A program made the position numbers and the translations under genes. Below the pieces are notes generated by a model. It saw only the letters and a program-made list of their open reading frames with translations. It ran no database searches and was not told the origin of the DNA. A stretch of DNA of 64,000 nucleotides from RYN-230 sp963720645. Its GTDB lineage: Bacteria; Actinomycetota; Actinomycetes; Streptosporangiales; Streptosporangiaceae. This document shows positions 1 to 8,226 of the stretch, piece by piece (position 1 is the stretch's first letter; every line of letters begins with the position of its first letter). The DNA is taken from assembly GCA_963720645.1 (NCBI GenBank), contig CAVRFX010000019.1, positions 496,001 through 560,000 on the forward strand, written 5' to 3'.

Positions 1-485
1 TCGAGTAGGCGAGCAGCCGCCCGTCGGGGCTCACGCTGAACGCGCCGAGGGAGAAGAACTGCCCGTCGCCGGCCAGCTCGTTCCCGTCGAGCAGGATCTC
101 CTCGCCGTCCAGCGGCCCGCCATCCCCAGCCTCGGGCGGTCCCGTATCCGACGGCCGGACGGCCCGCCGGCAGTGCAGCGCGTACTGCTTCCCCTCGACC
201 GTCCGGGCGTAGTACCACCAGCCGCCCTTGCGGGTGGGCACCGACAGGTCGGTCTCCTGGGTCCGGGCCCTGATCTCGCCGAAGATCGCGTCGCGGAGCG
301 GGGCCTGGGCCGCCGTCAGCGTCTGCGTGTAGGCGTTCTCGGCTTCCAGGAACGCGATCGTGGCGGGGTTGTCCTTGCCGGCCAGCCAGGCAGTACTCGT
401 CGATGACGGTGTCGTCGTGGTGGGTCCGCTCAGCCGGGATCCGCGCGGCGGCCGGGGGAGCGGCCATGCCGGGCTCAGCGGTCAC
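1..485 (-). CDS. ptrB: Oligopeptidase B (S9A prolyl oligopeptidase family), N-terminal part, frameshifted
   Basis: Cytosolic serine peptidase that cleaves short peptides after basic residues. Only the N-terminal propeller part lies here; the gene runs off the left edge, so the catalytic domain is not visible. Read on the minus strand from GTG at 485 (alternative ATG at 467), the protein has the family start with IPAERTHHDDTVIDEY, then, after a one-base shift, AWLAGKDNPATIAFLEAEN, the WWYYARTVEGKQYALHCRR strand and SPDGRLLAYS. The shift is one extra base near 392, inside the conserved DEY-AWL stretch, so it is either a sequencing error or a loss of function. The start codon lies in the first unit of a 16-bp tandem repeat that forms the whole upstream region. 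Confidence 0.8.
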   Translation of the reverse strand, partial: MTAEPGMAAPPAAARIPAERTHHDDTVIDEYCLAGRQGQPRHDRVPGSRERLHADADGGPGPAPRRDLRRDQGPDPGDRPVGAHPQGRLVVLRPDGRGEAVRAALPAGRPAVGYGTARGWGWRAAGRRGDPARRERAGRRRAVLLPRRVQREPRRAAARLL

Positions 486-562
486 GGTGCCCAGCTGTCA
501 CGGTGCCCAGTTGCCACGGTGCCCAGTTGCCACGGTGCCCAGTTGCCACGGTGCTCAGTTGC
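483..562. repeat. Five tandem copies of a 16-bp unit
   Basis: Units begin at 483, 499, 515, 531 and 547, with consensus CACGGTGCCCAGTTGC. The array fills the gap between the MEDS gene (stop) and ptrB (start). The last unit reads GCTCAG where the others read GCCCAG; on the minus strand that one change turns TGG into the TGA that ends the MEDS protein. The GTG start of ptrB sits in the first unit. Confidence 0.95.
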
Positions 563-1178
563 CACGATCTAGGCGGCTGGCCAGGAACTCGTCCGGCTCC
601 AGGTAGTACGGGTTGTCGATGACCATGCCGCCGAGCAGCGCCTTGGGGTGCGTCCTGAGCACGTCCATGAGCAGGTCGCCGGAGCACCGGGTCAGGTCGT
701 AGAGGCAGAGGTTGACCTGGGGGAAGTTCGACATGATCCGGTTGAGCTCGGATTCGTAGCCGATCAGGTCACTGACCACCGCCTCGTCGCGGTGGGCCCA
801 GCTCATGTCGCCGATGTTCCGGGCGCGGGCCGGGCCGTCCGGGCGCGGGTCCTGGCGGGCCTTGCCCTCCCAGAACTTCAGCATCCGCTCGGGCAGGAAG
901 CCGCCGTCGGCCAGGTAGGTGCCGCAGGCGTCCAGCACCTCGAGCTGGCGGTCGGCCACGTACGGGTCAACCTCGATGTGCTCGGCCATGCTGGCCAGCA
1001 CGTCATCAGGCGTGCAGCTGTCCACCACGCACGTGCATTTGTCGCCCGCCTCGAGTCCCTCGACCAGGAACGGGATGAGGATGTCGTCGCGCTCGGAGGG
1101 CTGGCGGTAGAACCCGCAGATGTGATCCCCCACACGCAGCTCCAGGCCCAGTACGTCGCGGGCTGTTTCTGCGGTCAT
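555..1178 (-). CDS. MEDS-domain (DcmR-like) sensory protein 1
   Basis: Protein of 207 aa made almost entirely of a MEDS domain, the sensory module named after methanogen/methylotroph proteins and the dichloromethane regulator DcmR. Visible family features are the opening GDHICGFYRQPSERDDI, the GLEAGDKCTCVVD strand, the GDMSWAHRD segment and YESELNRI followed by CLYDL near the C-terminus. There is no DNA-binding, kinase or membrane segment, so it probably acts through a partner. It is the last gene of the epoxide-type cluster and has a paralogue at the opposite end (12653-13291), so the two bracket the pathway genes. The stop codon lies in the 16-bp repeat array. Ligand unknown; binding of a small organic or CoM-conjugated compound is inference. 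Confidence 0.8.
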   Translation of the reverse strand: MTAETARDVLGLELRVGDHICGFYRQPSERDDILIPFLVEGLEAGDKCTCVVDSCTPDDVLASMAEHIEVDPYVADRQLEVLDACGTYLADGGFLPERMLKFWEGKARQDPRPDGPARARNIGDMSWAHRDEAVVSDLIGYESELNRIMSNFPQVNLCLYDLTRCSGDLLMDVLRTHPKALLGGMVIDNPYYLEPDEFLASRLDRGN

Positions 1179-1198
1179 GCCTGCCCTCCCCTGGAGCC

Positions 1199-1230
1199 CG
1201 GCCCCAGGTGACTGCTGCCACCTGGGGCCG
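1199..1230 (-). terminator. Strong hairpin between the MetE-core gene and the MEDS gene
   Basis: Nearly perfect 12-13-bp inverted repeat (CGGCCCCAGGTG ... CCACCTGGGGCCG) with a 7-nt loop, just past the stop of the 346-aa MetE-core gene on the minus strand. There is no clear U tract, so it may be a processing or partial termination site that lowers expression of the downstream MEDS gene. Confidence 0.6.
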
Positions 1231-1241
1231 ACGTTACCGCC

Positions 1242-2282
1242 TCAGAGGGTGCTCCGCACAGCCTCGGCCGCCTGCCCCATGTTGCGGAGCTTGGCGTAGG
1301 CGGCGGTCCGGCTGAAGTACCCCAGCCCGCAGTCCGGCGCGACCAGGAGCCGGTCGGCCGGGACGACCTCCAGCCCGCGCCGGATCCGGGCCTCGATCTG
1401 CTCGGGGGTCTCGACCTGCAGGTTCTTCGCGTCCACCACGCCGACGCCAAGCACCTTGTCGGTGGGGAAGTCGCGGAACGCCTCCAGCTCGTCGAAGCCC
1501 TTGTTGGTGAACTCCAGGTGGATCACGTTGGCGGGCGACTCCTTGAACAGCGGCATCATCGAGGCGGCGTGGTTGTCGAAGATGTCCCGCTGGCCGTCCA
1601 CGCTGCCGTAGCAGACGTGCCAGAACTTGATCGCGTCAACGCCGTCGAACAGGATGTTCTGCATCTCGATCTGCCACATGTCCGTGGTGTACGGCGGCAG
1701 CACGTCGATCAGCTGCACCGCCTCCAGCCCGATGCTGACCAGGTACTTCAGCTCCTGGTTGAGCGCGATAGCCAGATCCCGGGCCACCGCGGTCTGGTCG
1801 CCGTAGAACTCGTCCTTGACGATGACGCTCTGCTGGGCCGGGCCGAGGAACGCCACCTTGAACGGCTTGTCGGTGACGTTCTGCATGGTCATGACCACGC
1901 TCTCGAAGATGGGCCGCTCCCAGGTGATCTTGTCCTTGACCACGGCCTGGTAGAACGGCCGGTACTTGGCGCCCTCACCGGGCGGCCCGTACGGCCGGAA
2001 GCCGCCCAGGTTCTCCGGGATGAAGTGGAAGATCGGCTCCAGCTGGAAGCCGGGCGCCTCCCACTCGTAGTACTGGGCGCCATCGCACAGGATGTCGAGC
2101 CCGGCCTTCTCCTGCTCGTCCGCGCAGATATGGCAGGCGTCCTCGTAGGCCACCCGCAGGTTGTGGCTGCGGTACACCGGCTCGCTCAGCGAGCCGAGCA
2201 CCCGGCCCTGCAGCCAGTGCGGCCGGGGGAACGCCGATACCGCCGAAACGGGCAGCAGCACGTCTTCGCCGCGAATCTCCAT
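1242..2282 (-). CDS. MetE-core zinc protein 1, probable epoxyalkane:coenzyme M transferase-type enzyme
   Basis: Protein of 346 aa equal to the catalytic C-terminal half of cobalamin-independent methionine synthase (MetE). Stand-alone cores of this size include epoxyalkane:CoM transferase (XecA/EtnE), which opens an epoxide with the thiol of coenzyme M. The expected zinc ligands are present: His222 and Cys224 (WHVCYG), Glu257 (HLEF) and Cys318 (PDCGLG). No N-terminal MetE domain exists, so folate-dependent methionine synthesis is unlikely. It follows a paralogue (2334-3449) by about 50 bp and shares strand with the CoM-type dehydrogenases and the 2-ketopropyl-CoM carboxylase homologue upstream. 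The assignment to epoxide opening rests on that neighbourhood; a methyltransferase for another thiol is the alternative. Confidence 0.7.
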   Translation of the reverse strand: MEIRGEDVLLPVSAVSAFPRPHWLQGRVLGSLSEPVYRSHNLRVAYEDACHICADEQEKAGLDILCDGAQYYEWEAPGFQLEPIFHFIPENLGGFRPYGPPGEGAKYRPFYQAVVKDKITWERPIFESVVMTMQNVTDKPFKVAFLGPAQQSVIVKDEFYGDQTAVARDLAIALNQELKYLVSIGLEAVQLIDVLPPYTTDMWQIEMQNILFDGVDAIKFWHVCYGSVDGQRDIFDNHAASMMPLFKESPANVIHLEFTNKGFDELEAFRDFPTDKVLGVGVVDAKNLQVETPEQIEARIRRGLEVVPADRLLVAPDCGLGYFSRTAAYAKLRNMGQAAEAVRSTL

Positions 2283-2333
2283 GAACTTCTACCTTCCTGC
2301 TGACGGATTCTCTGTCTGTAGCTGCGGCGCTGC

Positions 2334-3449
2334 TCAGCCTGCGCCCTGGCCCAGTTCGGCCCGGACGATGGCGGCTCCCTCGGCCAGCGCGCGCAGCTTG
2401 TTCTGCGCGGTCATCCGCTGGAGCATGACCAGGCCGCAGTCGGTGGTCAGCCCGAGCCGCTCGGCCGGCACGTACTCCAGGCACTGCCGGATGCGGTCCG
2501 CGACCTCGCCCGCGGTCTCGGTGATGGTTAACTTCACATCGATCACCCCGGCCACGAAGTCCTTGTCCCAGTTGTTCTCGGCCAGCGGCTTGAGATCGTC
2601 CGGGCCGGTGCGGCCGACCTCCCAGTTCAGCGCGGTCAGGTGCGCCTCCTTGACCTTCGGGAAGATGCCGTAGGCCCGATCGGGCGCGGGCGCGTGTGCT
2701 TCCCGGCTGGCCAGCACGTAGGCGCCGTACTCCTGCTCGGTCTCGTCCGGCAGGTAGCCCGGGGTGCCGCCGTAGTTGCCCCAGCAGGTGTGCACCCAGA
2801 ACTGCACCCCCGGGACGTTGTCCACGGCCAGGTTGAACACCTCGACCTGCCAGTCGCTCATCTCGTACGGCCAGAGGAACTCGTCCAGCTGGATAATCTC
2901 GGCCCCGGCGTCCGCTAGCTCCAGGAAGTCCTCGTGGTAGGCCTTGGCGATCGCGGTCGCCAGTACCTTCATGTCCTTGTAGAACTGGTCGTTGGACGCG
3001 GCGGCGAGCACGTGGATGCCCTGGTATGAGATCTTCACGGGCTTCCTGGTGGCCTTGCGCACCGCGCGCAGCGTGGGCATCGCGAAGGACGTGCGCCGGG
3101 ATACCTCCCCCACCACGGTGGGGGAGAACAGCGTCGAGTAGATGGGCAGGCCCAGCTGCGGCCCGTCGATCTCGTACCCGCGCAGCCGCTCGAAGTAGTG
3201 GTAGACGACCTGGGCGTATGGGCTGTCGCCGCCGTGGACCCGGCCGTCGGAGATGATGTCCAGCCCGGCGGACTCCTGGTCGTGGACCACCGCGAGGATG
3301 GCGTCCTCGTAGGCCTCGCGGGTCAGCGAGTCATAGACCAGCGCTCCCGGCGGCAGCTTCGAGTGCGCGTAGCCGTCGTACCAGCGCGGGTTGGGGTAGT
3401 TGCCGACCATCGTGGTGGGCAGCAGTATGTCTTCCTGGCCAATGAGCAT
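2334..3449 (-). CDS. MetE-core zinc protein 2, probable epoxyalkane:coenzyme M transferase
   Basis: Protein of 371 aa, paralogous to its downstream neighbour but clearly diverged. It opens with LLPTTMVGNYPNPRW, the family's N-terminal strand, and keeps a zinc site: His220 and Cys222 (VHTCWG), probable Glu277 (NWEV) and Cys338 (TTDCGL). Its length is close to the roughly 370 aa I recall for XecA/EtnE, making it the better of the two candidates for activating an epoxide with coenzyme M. It lies about 40 bp downstream of the E1 beta gene, so cotranscription is likely. Two unlike transferases in one cluster may serve different epoxides or enantiomers, or one may act as a methyltransferase; the sequence cannot decide. 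Confidence 0.72.
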   Translation of the reverse strand: MLIGQEDILLPTTMVGNYPNPRWYDGYAHSKLPPGALVYDSLTREAYEDAILAVVHDQESAGLDIISDGRVHGGDSPYAQVVYHYFERLRGYEIDGPQLGLPIYSTLFSPTVVGEVSRRTSFAMPTLRAVRKATRKPVKISYQGIHVLAAASNDQFYKDMKVLATAIAKAYHEDFLELADAGAEIIQLDEFLWPYEMSDWQVEVFNLAVDNVPGVQFWVHTCWGNYGGTPGYLPDETEQEYGAYVLASREAHAPAPDRAYGIFPKVKEAHLTALNWEVGRTGPDDLKPLAENNWDKDFVAGVIDVKLTITETAGEVADRIRQCLEYVPAERLGLTTDCGLVMLQRMTAQNKLRALAEGAAIVRAELGQGAG

Positions 3450-3485
3450 CTCGGCCTCCTTGCCGGATACGGACTCCCGGTTTCA

Positions 3486-4502
3486 CTAGGTGATCGGTAT
3501 CGGTGAACCGCTCACGACCGACTGGGCCGCCGCGATCACCCGGGCAGCCGATACGTCCACCTCGGCCTCGAGGGAGGCGGCCACCGGCAGCGGCACGTTG
3601 CCGCCGCTGACCCGGGTGACCGGGGCGGACAGCGAGCCGAACGCCTCCTGGGCTGCGATCGCCGCGATCGAGGCACCCCAGCCGAGCTGGCCGGGGTTCT
3701 CCTCCACCACCACCAGCCGCCCGGTGCGCGCGACCGAGCCGAGCACCGTGGCCGCGTCCAGCGGCACCAGCGTGCGCAGGTCGATGACTTCGGCCTCGAT
3801 CCCCGCGGCGGCCAGTTCCTGGGCGGCGGCCAGGCAGGTGCCCACCGTGATGGACAGCCCGACGAGGGTGACGTCCCGCCCGGCGCGCACGGTCCGGGCC
3901 CGGCCGAGCGGCAGCACGTGCTCGCCGTCGCCGATCTCCTCCTTGCGCCCGTACAGCGCCTTGTGCTCGAACACCATGACCGGGTCGTCGTCCCGGATGG
4001 CCGCGGCGAGCAGGCCGAACGCCTCGGCCGGGCCGGACGGGGAGGCGATCTTCAGGCCGGGCACGGTCATGGCCCAGTTCTCCACCGACTGGCCGTGCTG
4101 GCTGCCGAATCCCAGCCCGCCGGAACCGTTCGCGCCGCGCAGCACCAGCGGCAGGCTGACCTGGCCACCGGTCATGTAGCGGACCTTCGCGATCTCGTTG
4201 GCCACCTGGTCCCAGCAGGTCGCGTAGAAGTCGGAGAACATGATCTCGGCGACCGGCCGCAGCCCGGCCATGGCCGCACCCATGGCCGCGCCCGCGATGG
4301 CCTGCTCAGAGATCGGCGTGTCCCGGACCCGGTCCGCCCCGAACCGCTCACGCAGGCCCCCGGTGGTCTTGAACACGCCGCCGGAGCCGACGTCCTCGCC
4401 GAGCAGCACGACCCGGCCGTCGCGGGCCATCTCCTGGGCCAGCGCCGCGGCGACGGCCTGCCGGTAGGTCAGCTCCGCCACTGCCAGCTCCCATCGCTCC
4501 AC
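3486..4502 (-). CDS. Thiamine-dependent 2-oxoacid/acetoin dehydrogenase E1 component, beta subunit
   Basis: Beta subunit (about 331-338 aa) of an alpha2-beta2 E1 enzyme that decarboxylates a 2-oxo compound on thiamine diphosphate. Typical marks are LLGEDVGSGGVFKTTGG, the DTPISEQAIAGAAMGAAM helix that packs on the cofactor, and GANGSGGLGFGSQHGQS. The ORF starts at ATG 4502 and overlaps the end of the alpha gene by about 30 nt; an in-frame GTG at 4481 (giving MAELTYRQAV) matches family starts better. No E2 (lipoyl acyltransferase) or E3 gene is near, so the subunits either use an E2 encoded elsewhere or act alone. The acetoin type is likely from resemblance to AcoB, but the substrate is not shown by the sequence. 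Confidence 0.85.
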   Translation of the reverse strand: MERWELAVAELTYRQAVAAALAQEMARDGRVVLLGEDVGSGGVFKTTGGLRERFGADRVRDTPISEQAIAGAAMGAAMAGLRPVAEIMFSDFYATCWDQVANEIAKVRYMTGGQVSLPLVLRGANGSGGLGFGSQHGQSVENWAMTVPGLKIASPSGPAEAFGLLAAAIRDDDPVMVFEHKALYGRKEEIGDGEHVLPLGRARTVRAGRDVTLVGLSITVGTCLAAAQELAAAGIEAEVIDLRTLVPLDAATVLGSVARTGRLVVVEENPGQLGWGASIAAIAAQEAFGSLSAPVTRVSGGNVPLPVAASLEAEVDVSAARVIAAAQSVVSGSPIPIT

Positions 4503-5446
4503 ACGTCGGTCCAGGCCCCGGCCGGGTCGGGGGCGGGCCGGGCCAGCACCTGCTGGGCCAGCTCGGCCAGGTCACCCTTGATCCGCGCGTCGATCTCGTC
4601 CAGCTTCTCCGGGGCGGTGCCCGCGGCGGCCAGCGCGGCCCGGGCGCGCAGCAGCGGGTCCCGCTCACGCCAGCGCGCGACCTCCTCGGCCGGCCGGTAC
4701 GCGCCGCCGTCCGCGGCCGAGTGCCCCTTGAGCCGGTAGGTCTGCGCCTCGACCAGGCTCGGCCCGCCGCCGTCCCGGGCGGCGCGGACCGCGTCGCCGA
4801 CCACCTGCCGGACCGCGGACACGTCGTTCCCGTCCACCACGATCCGGTCCAGCCCGTAGGCGGCGGCCCGGTCGGCGGCGGGCAGCGCGACCGGGATCAC
4901 GTCGCCGATCGGCGTGTACTCCATGTACCAGTTGTTCTCGCACACGAACACGACCGGCAGCCGCCACACCGCGGCCAGGTTGACCGCCTCGTGGAACGCC
5001 CCGATGTTCGTCGTCCCGTCGCCGAAGAAGCACACCGTCACCTGCCCGGTGCCCTGGATCGTCGAGGCCCAGGCCAGCCCGCAGGCGATCGGCAGGTGCG
5101 CGCCGACGATCGCGTAGGAGCCGTAGTAGCCGTGCTGCACGCTCGTGATGTGCATCGACCCGCCCTTGCCGCCGCAGATCCCGCCCTCACGGCCGAGCAG
5201 CTCGGCCAGGACCGCGTCGGCCGGGGCGCCGCGGGCCAGCGCGTGCGCGTGGCCCCGGTAGGTACCCAGCGAGTAGTCGCCGGGCCGGAGCACGGCCGCG
5301 GCCCCGACCGCCACCGCTTCCTGGCCCAGCCCCAGATGCACCGGGCCGTGGATCAGGCCCCGCCGGTACAGCACGTCGGCCCGTTCCTCGAAATGGCGCA
5401 GGAAACACATCTGCGCGAAAAGCTCCAGGTCATCGGGGACGCCCAT
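4469..5446 (-). CDS. Thiamine-dependent 2-oxoacid/acetoin dehydrogenase E1 component, alpha subunit
   Basis: Alpha subunit of 325 aa, about the usual size for AcoA/PdhA-type proteins. The thiamine-diphosphate motif runs from GDG at residues 142-144 to the asparagine pair near 171-172 (GDGTTNIGAF ... FVCENN). The flexible loop YRLKGHSAADGGAYR, carrying the conserved His, lies near residue 265. Start is ATG 5446. The stop overlaps the beta gene, so the two subunits are translationally coupled. Within the cluster it may process a keto product of CoM-dependent carboxylation or regenerate acetyl units. That link is inferred from position only. Confidence 0.87.
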   Translation of the reverse strand: MGVPDDLELFAQMCFLRHFEERADVLYRRGLIHGPVHLGLGQEAVAVGAAAVLRPGDYSLGTYRGHAHALARGAPADAVLAELLGREGGICGGKGGSMHITSVQHGYYGSYAIVGAHLPIACGLAWASTIQGTGQVTVCFFGDGTTNIGAFHEAVNLAAVWRLPVVFVCENNWYMEYTPIGDVIPVALPAADRAAAYGLDRIVVDGNDVSAVRQVVGDAVRAARDGGGPSLVEAQTYRLKGHSAADGGAYRPAEEVARWRERDPLLRARAALAAAGTAPEKLDEIDARIKGDLAELAQQVLARPAPDPAGAWTDVWSDGSWQWRS

Positions 5447-5527
5447 GGTCAGGACGCTACGGCGGTGCCGCGCACACAGCCTCGTCCTGGCCGGACCAAC
5501 TGAGCGCCGTGCCTGCGACGCCCAGGC

Positions 5528-7300
5528 TCAGCCGGGGGTATCGCCCAGGGCCTGCAGGGTCACGTAGGCCCGGGTCGCGAGCTGCAGGTTGAAGTGAGTC
5601 TCCGGGTTTCCCAGGTCGAACCCGGTCAGCTCGCGGATCCGCTGCAGCCGGTACTTCAGCGTGCTGCGGTGCACGGACAGCGCCCGGGAGGTGGCCTCGT
5701 ACCCGCCGCCGTGCTGGAGGTACTGGATCAGCGTCTTGACCAGCTCGGTGTGCTTGCGCTCGTCGTAGGCCGCCAATGTGCCGAGCCATTTGCGGACGAA
5801 CGCCTCCACGTCGGTCAGGTCGCCGGTCGCGGCGAGCATCCGGAGCACGTCGAGGTCGGCGAACACCGAGGTTCGCGCGGCCGACGCGGACGCCTTCTGC
5901 ATGCGCAGCGCGAGGCGGGCCTCACGCAGCGAACGAGACAGCTCGGACGGCCGGGCGCAGGCGTCCCCGACACCCATCCGGCAGCGGCCGCCGCCCAGCT
6001 CGGCCACGATGCCGGCGCGCAGCGCCTCCCAGTCCGCGCCGCCCCCGGACGCCTGCCCGCCCCCGGCGGCCCCGGCCCCGGCCCCGGCGGCCCCGGCCCC
6101 GGCGGCGGCCACGATCACCACCGTGCCGGCCATGCTGCCCAGCAGGCAGGGCAGATGCTGGTGGCGCAGGACCCGCCGGGTCGCGTGCAGCACTTCCTCC
6201 TGGGCCGGCGAGCTCTCGGCCACCTCGAGCACGGCGACGTGGTGCGGCAGGCCCAGGTCGTAGCCCAGCGCCTCGGCGCGCCGGTAGGCGCTCTCGTCGT
6301 CGGTGCCGGTGAGCAGGTCCTGGACCAGCTCGCGGCGGACCCGCAGCTCGGTGTCGGCCATGCCGCGCAGCCGGGCCAGCTCGACCGCGAGGACCGTGGC
6401 GCCGTGCTCCAGGGCCATCACGTCCGTGGTGCCCGCCCGGTGCCCGGGATCCATGAGGGCGACCAGCCCCAGCACGCCGGGGCGCGGTGAGGCCAGCGCG
6501 ACGACCCGGCCGCCGTCGCGGACCGACCGGCCCGCGGTCATCAGCCGGCGCAGCAGTTGCTCCCGTTCGTAGGCGGGGGGTTTCGGGTACCGGGCGGGCC
6601 GGTCCGGGCCGGACCACGCGGACAGGTTGCCGTAGCGGTCCTCCACCGCGACCGCGAGCCCGGTGAGGTCGTGCAGGGCCTCGGCGATGCCGGCCGCGCC
6701 CTCGCCGGCCGCCGCGACCCGGGTGAGCCGCTCGTGAACGGTCATGCCGTGGCGGAGCGTGGCCACCGTCCCCTCGAGCGCCCCGTTGGTGGCGGCCAGC
6801 TGCTCCGCGGTGTCGCGCTCCCGGCGGTGCAGCTGCGCGTTGGACACCGCCACGCCGGTCTGCTGGGCGAGCACCTGGGCCAGGAACTGCTCCTCGACCG
6901 CGGGCTCCTGCGCGGCGTGCACGATCAGGTAGCCGAGCCGTCCCGCGATGCTCCGCAACGGGTACGCCCAGGCCCACCCGGCGTCCAGGCTGGTCACCGG
7001 GCCGCCGGTCTCGGGCAGGGACCCGAGCTCGGCGGCCAGCTCCGGGGCGGGGGCGCCACAGTGACGGCCGCCGGCCTGCCACGCGTCACCGATCACGAAG
7101 CCCGCGATCTGCCAGCTGCCCAGCGAGGCGGCCGCGGACGTGGCGAGCCGCAGGATCTGCTGGTCGTCCGCGCTCTCCGTCATCAGGATGGACAGCACGA
7201 GGAGGGCCCGCAGGTTGGTCAGCTGGCTGCGGAGCAGGCCGAGCTCGTCACGGTATGTGCCGACCGGTGCCTCAGCTCTGCTCGCCCCGACTGGGCCCAC
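5528..7300 (-). CDS. GAF/PucR-type transcriptional regulator 1
   Basis: Regulator of 590 aa with three parts: an N-terminal GAF-like sensor (about residues 40-190), a middle GGDEF-like/CdaR region, and a C-terminal PucR helix-turn-helix (about 525-585) containing SVHRSTLKYRLQRIRELTG. A 20-30-residue Ala/Gly-rich stretch near residues 405-430 comes from a CCGGCC repeat and is probably a linker. PucR-family proteins usually activate catabolic operons on binding a pathway compound. A paralogue of equal length lies at 10871-12640. Start is GTG 7300. It sits between the two halves of the cluster, upstream of the E1 and MetE-core genes, so it may control that half. Confidence 0.85.
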   Translation of the reverse strand: MGPVGASRAEAPVGTYRDELGLLRSQLTNLRALLVLSILMTESADDQQILRLATSAAASLGSWQIAGFVIGDAWQAGGRHCGAPAPELAAELGSLPETGGPVTSLDAGWAWAYPLRSIAGRLGYLIVHAAQEPAVEEQFLAQVLAQQTGVAVSNAQLHRRERDTAEQLAATNGALEGTVATLRHGMTVHERLTRVAAAGEGAAGIAEALHDLTGLAVAVEDRYGNLSAWSGPDRPARYPKPPAYEREQLLRRLMTAGRSVRDGGRVVALASPRPGVLGLVALMDPGHRAGTTDVMALEHGATVLAVELARLRGMADTELRVRRELVQDLLTGTDDESAYRRAEALGYDLGLPHHVAVLEVAESSPAQEEVLHATRRVLRHQHLPCLLGSMAGTVVIVAAAGAGAAGAGAGAAGGGQASGGGADWEALRAGIVAELGGGRCRMGVGDACARPSELSRSLREARLALRMQKASASAARTSVFADLDVLRMLAATGDLTDVEAFVRKWLGTLAAYDERKHTELVKTLIQYLQHGGGYEATSRALSVHRSTLKYRLQRIRELTGFDLGNPETHFNLQLATRAYVTLQALGDTPG

Positions 7301-7390
7301 GTTTCACCGCCCCGTGGATCAGGTCACCCGGAGCGTAGATCAGTTGGGGGGCAGAACTAACGGAGCCCGGGGACAAACCCCGCGCCTGTT

Positions 7391-7428
7391 CCTGTCCCGC
7401 CAGGACAGGTTGGTCTGCCCGGGGCAGA
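7391..7428 (-). terminator. Two successive hairpins after the second SDR gene
   Basis: CCTGTCC-CGCCA-GGACAGG (7391-7409) is followed by TCTGCC-CGG-GGCAGA (7414-7428), in the 150-bp gap between the SDR stop (7453) and the PucR 1 start (7300). The placement fits a boundary between two transcription units on the minus strand. Confidence 0.55.
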
Positions 7429-7452
7429 TTCGGCCACCCGGGTGCCCGGGGG

Positions 7453-8226
7453 TCACTGGGAGGTCATGCCGCCGTCTGCGGTGATCACCGAGCCGGTCAG
7501 GAACGAGGAATCGTCGCTGGCCAGGAACAGCGCCACCGCGGCGATCTCCTCCGGCGTGCCGAGCCGCCCGATCGGGTACTTGGCCACGGTCAGCGCCAGC
7601 CCGGCCTCCATGTCCCCGCCGCCGCGGGCCCGCAGCATCGGCTCCATCAGCGGCGTGTACACGGTGCCGGGGCAGATCACGTTGACCCGCACGCCGCGCG
7701 GGGCCAGGTCCACGGACATGGACCGGGTCAGCGCGACCACGGCGCCCTTGGCCGCGCAGTAGGAGGCGAAGTTCGCGATGCCGACGAGGGCGGCGACCGA
7801 GCCCTGGTTGATGATCGACCCGCCGCCCGAGGCCACCATGGACGGCGCCGCGGCCTGGGAGCACAGGAACGTGCCCTTGGCGTTGACCGCGAAGCTCCGG
7901 TCCCAGTCGTCTTCCGTGGCGTCGACGACCGACCCGCTGCTGTTCACGCCGGCGTTGTTGTACAGGATGTCCACCCGGCGGTATTCGTTGCGGATCTGTT
8001 CGAAAGCGGCGGCGACCTGCAGCCGGTCGGCAACATTGGCCGCGACCGCGAGCGCCGTGCCGCCGGAGGCGGCGATCTGTTCCGCCGCGTCCTTGGCCGC
8101 GTCCGCGTTCAGGTCCACCACCGCGACCGCCGCCCCCTCCCGCGCGAACAGGACCGCGGCGGACCGCCCGATCCCGGACCCCGCCCCCGTCACCACGGCT
8201 GTCTTCCCGGCCAGCTTGCCCGTCAT
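7453..8226 (-). CDS. SDR-family dehydrogenase, probable (S)-2-hydroxypropyl-CoM dehydrogenase-type
   Basis: Classical short-chain dehydrogenase of 257 aa. It has the NAD-binding TGAGSGIG (residues 13-20), an Asp at 38 (VVDLN) indicating NAD+ rather than NADP+, NNAG at 90-93, catalytic Ser143, Tyr156 and Lys160, and PG(T)VYTP in the substrate loop followed by Arg199 and Arg201. Start is ATG 8226; the reading frame stays open further upstream only because the DNA is GC-rich. It lies 152 bp downstream of the XecD-like gene. In the epoxide carboxylation pathway two SDRs oxidise the R and S thioether alcohols. With the R enzyme next door, the S role is the natural inference, but I see no diagnostic S-specific residues. 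Confidence 0.68.
   Translation of the reverse strand: MTGKLAGKTAVVTGAGSGIGRSAAVLFAREGAAVAVVDLNADAAKDAAEQIAASGGTALAVAANVADRLQVAAAFEQIRNEYRRVDILYNNAGVNSSGSVVDATEDDWDRSFAVNAKGTFLCSQAAAPSMVASGGGSIINQGSVAALVGIANFASYCAAKGAVVALTRSMSVDLAPRGVRVNVICPGTVYTPLMEPMLRARGGGDMEAGLALTVAKYPIGRLGTPEEIAAVALFLASDDSSFLTGSVITADGGMTSQ

Noticed and set aside
483..562. CRISPR-like array
   Set aside because: Units abut with no spacers and are only 16 bp long; this is a simple tandem repeat.
3486..5446. Pyruvate dehydrogenase complex operon
   Set aside because: No E2 or E3 gene adjoins, and the split alpha/beta type with this context fits acetoin-type or unassigned E1 better.
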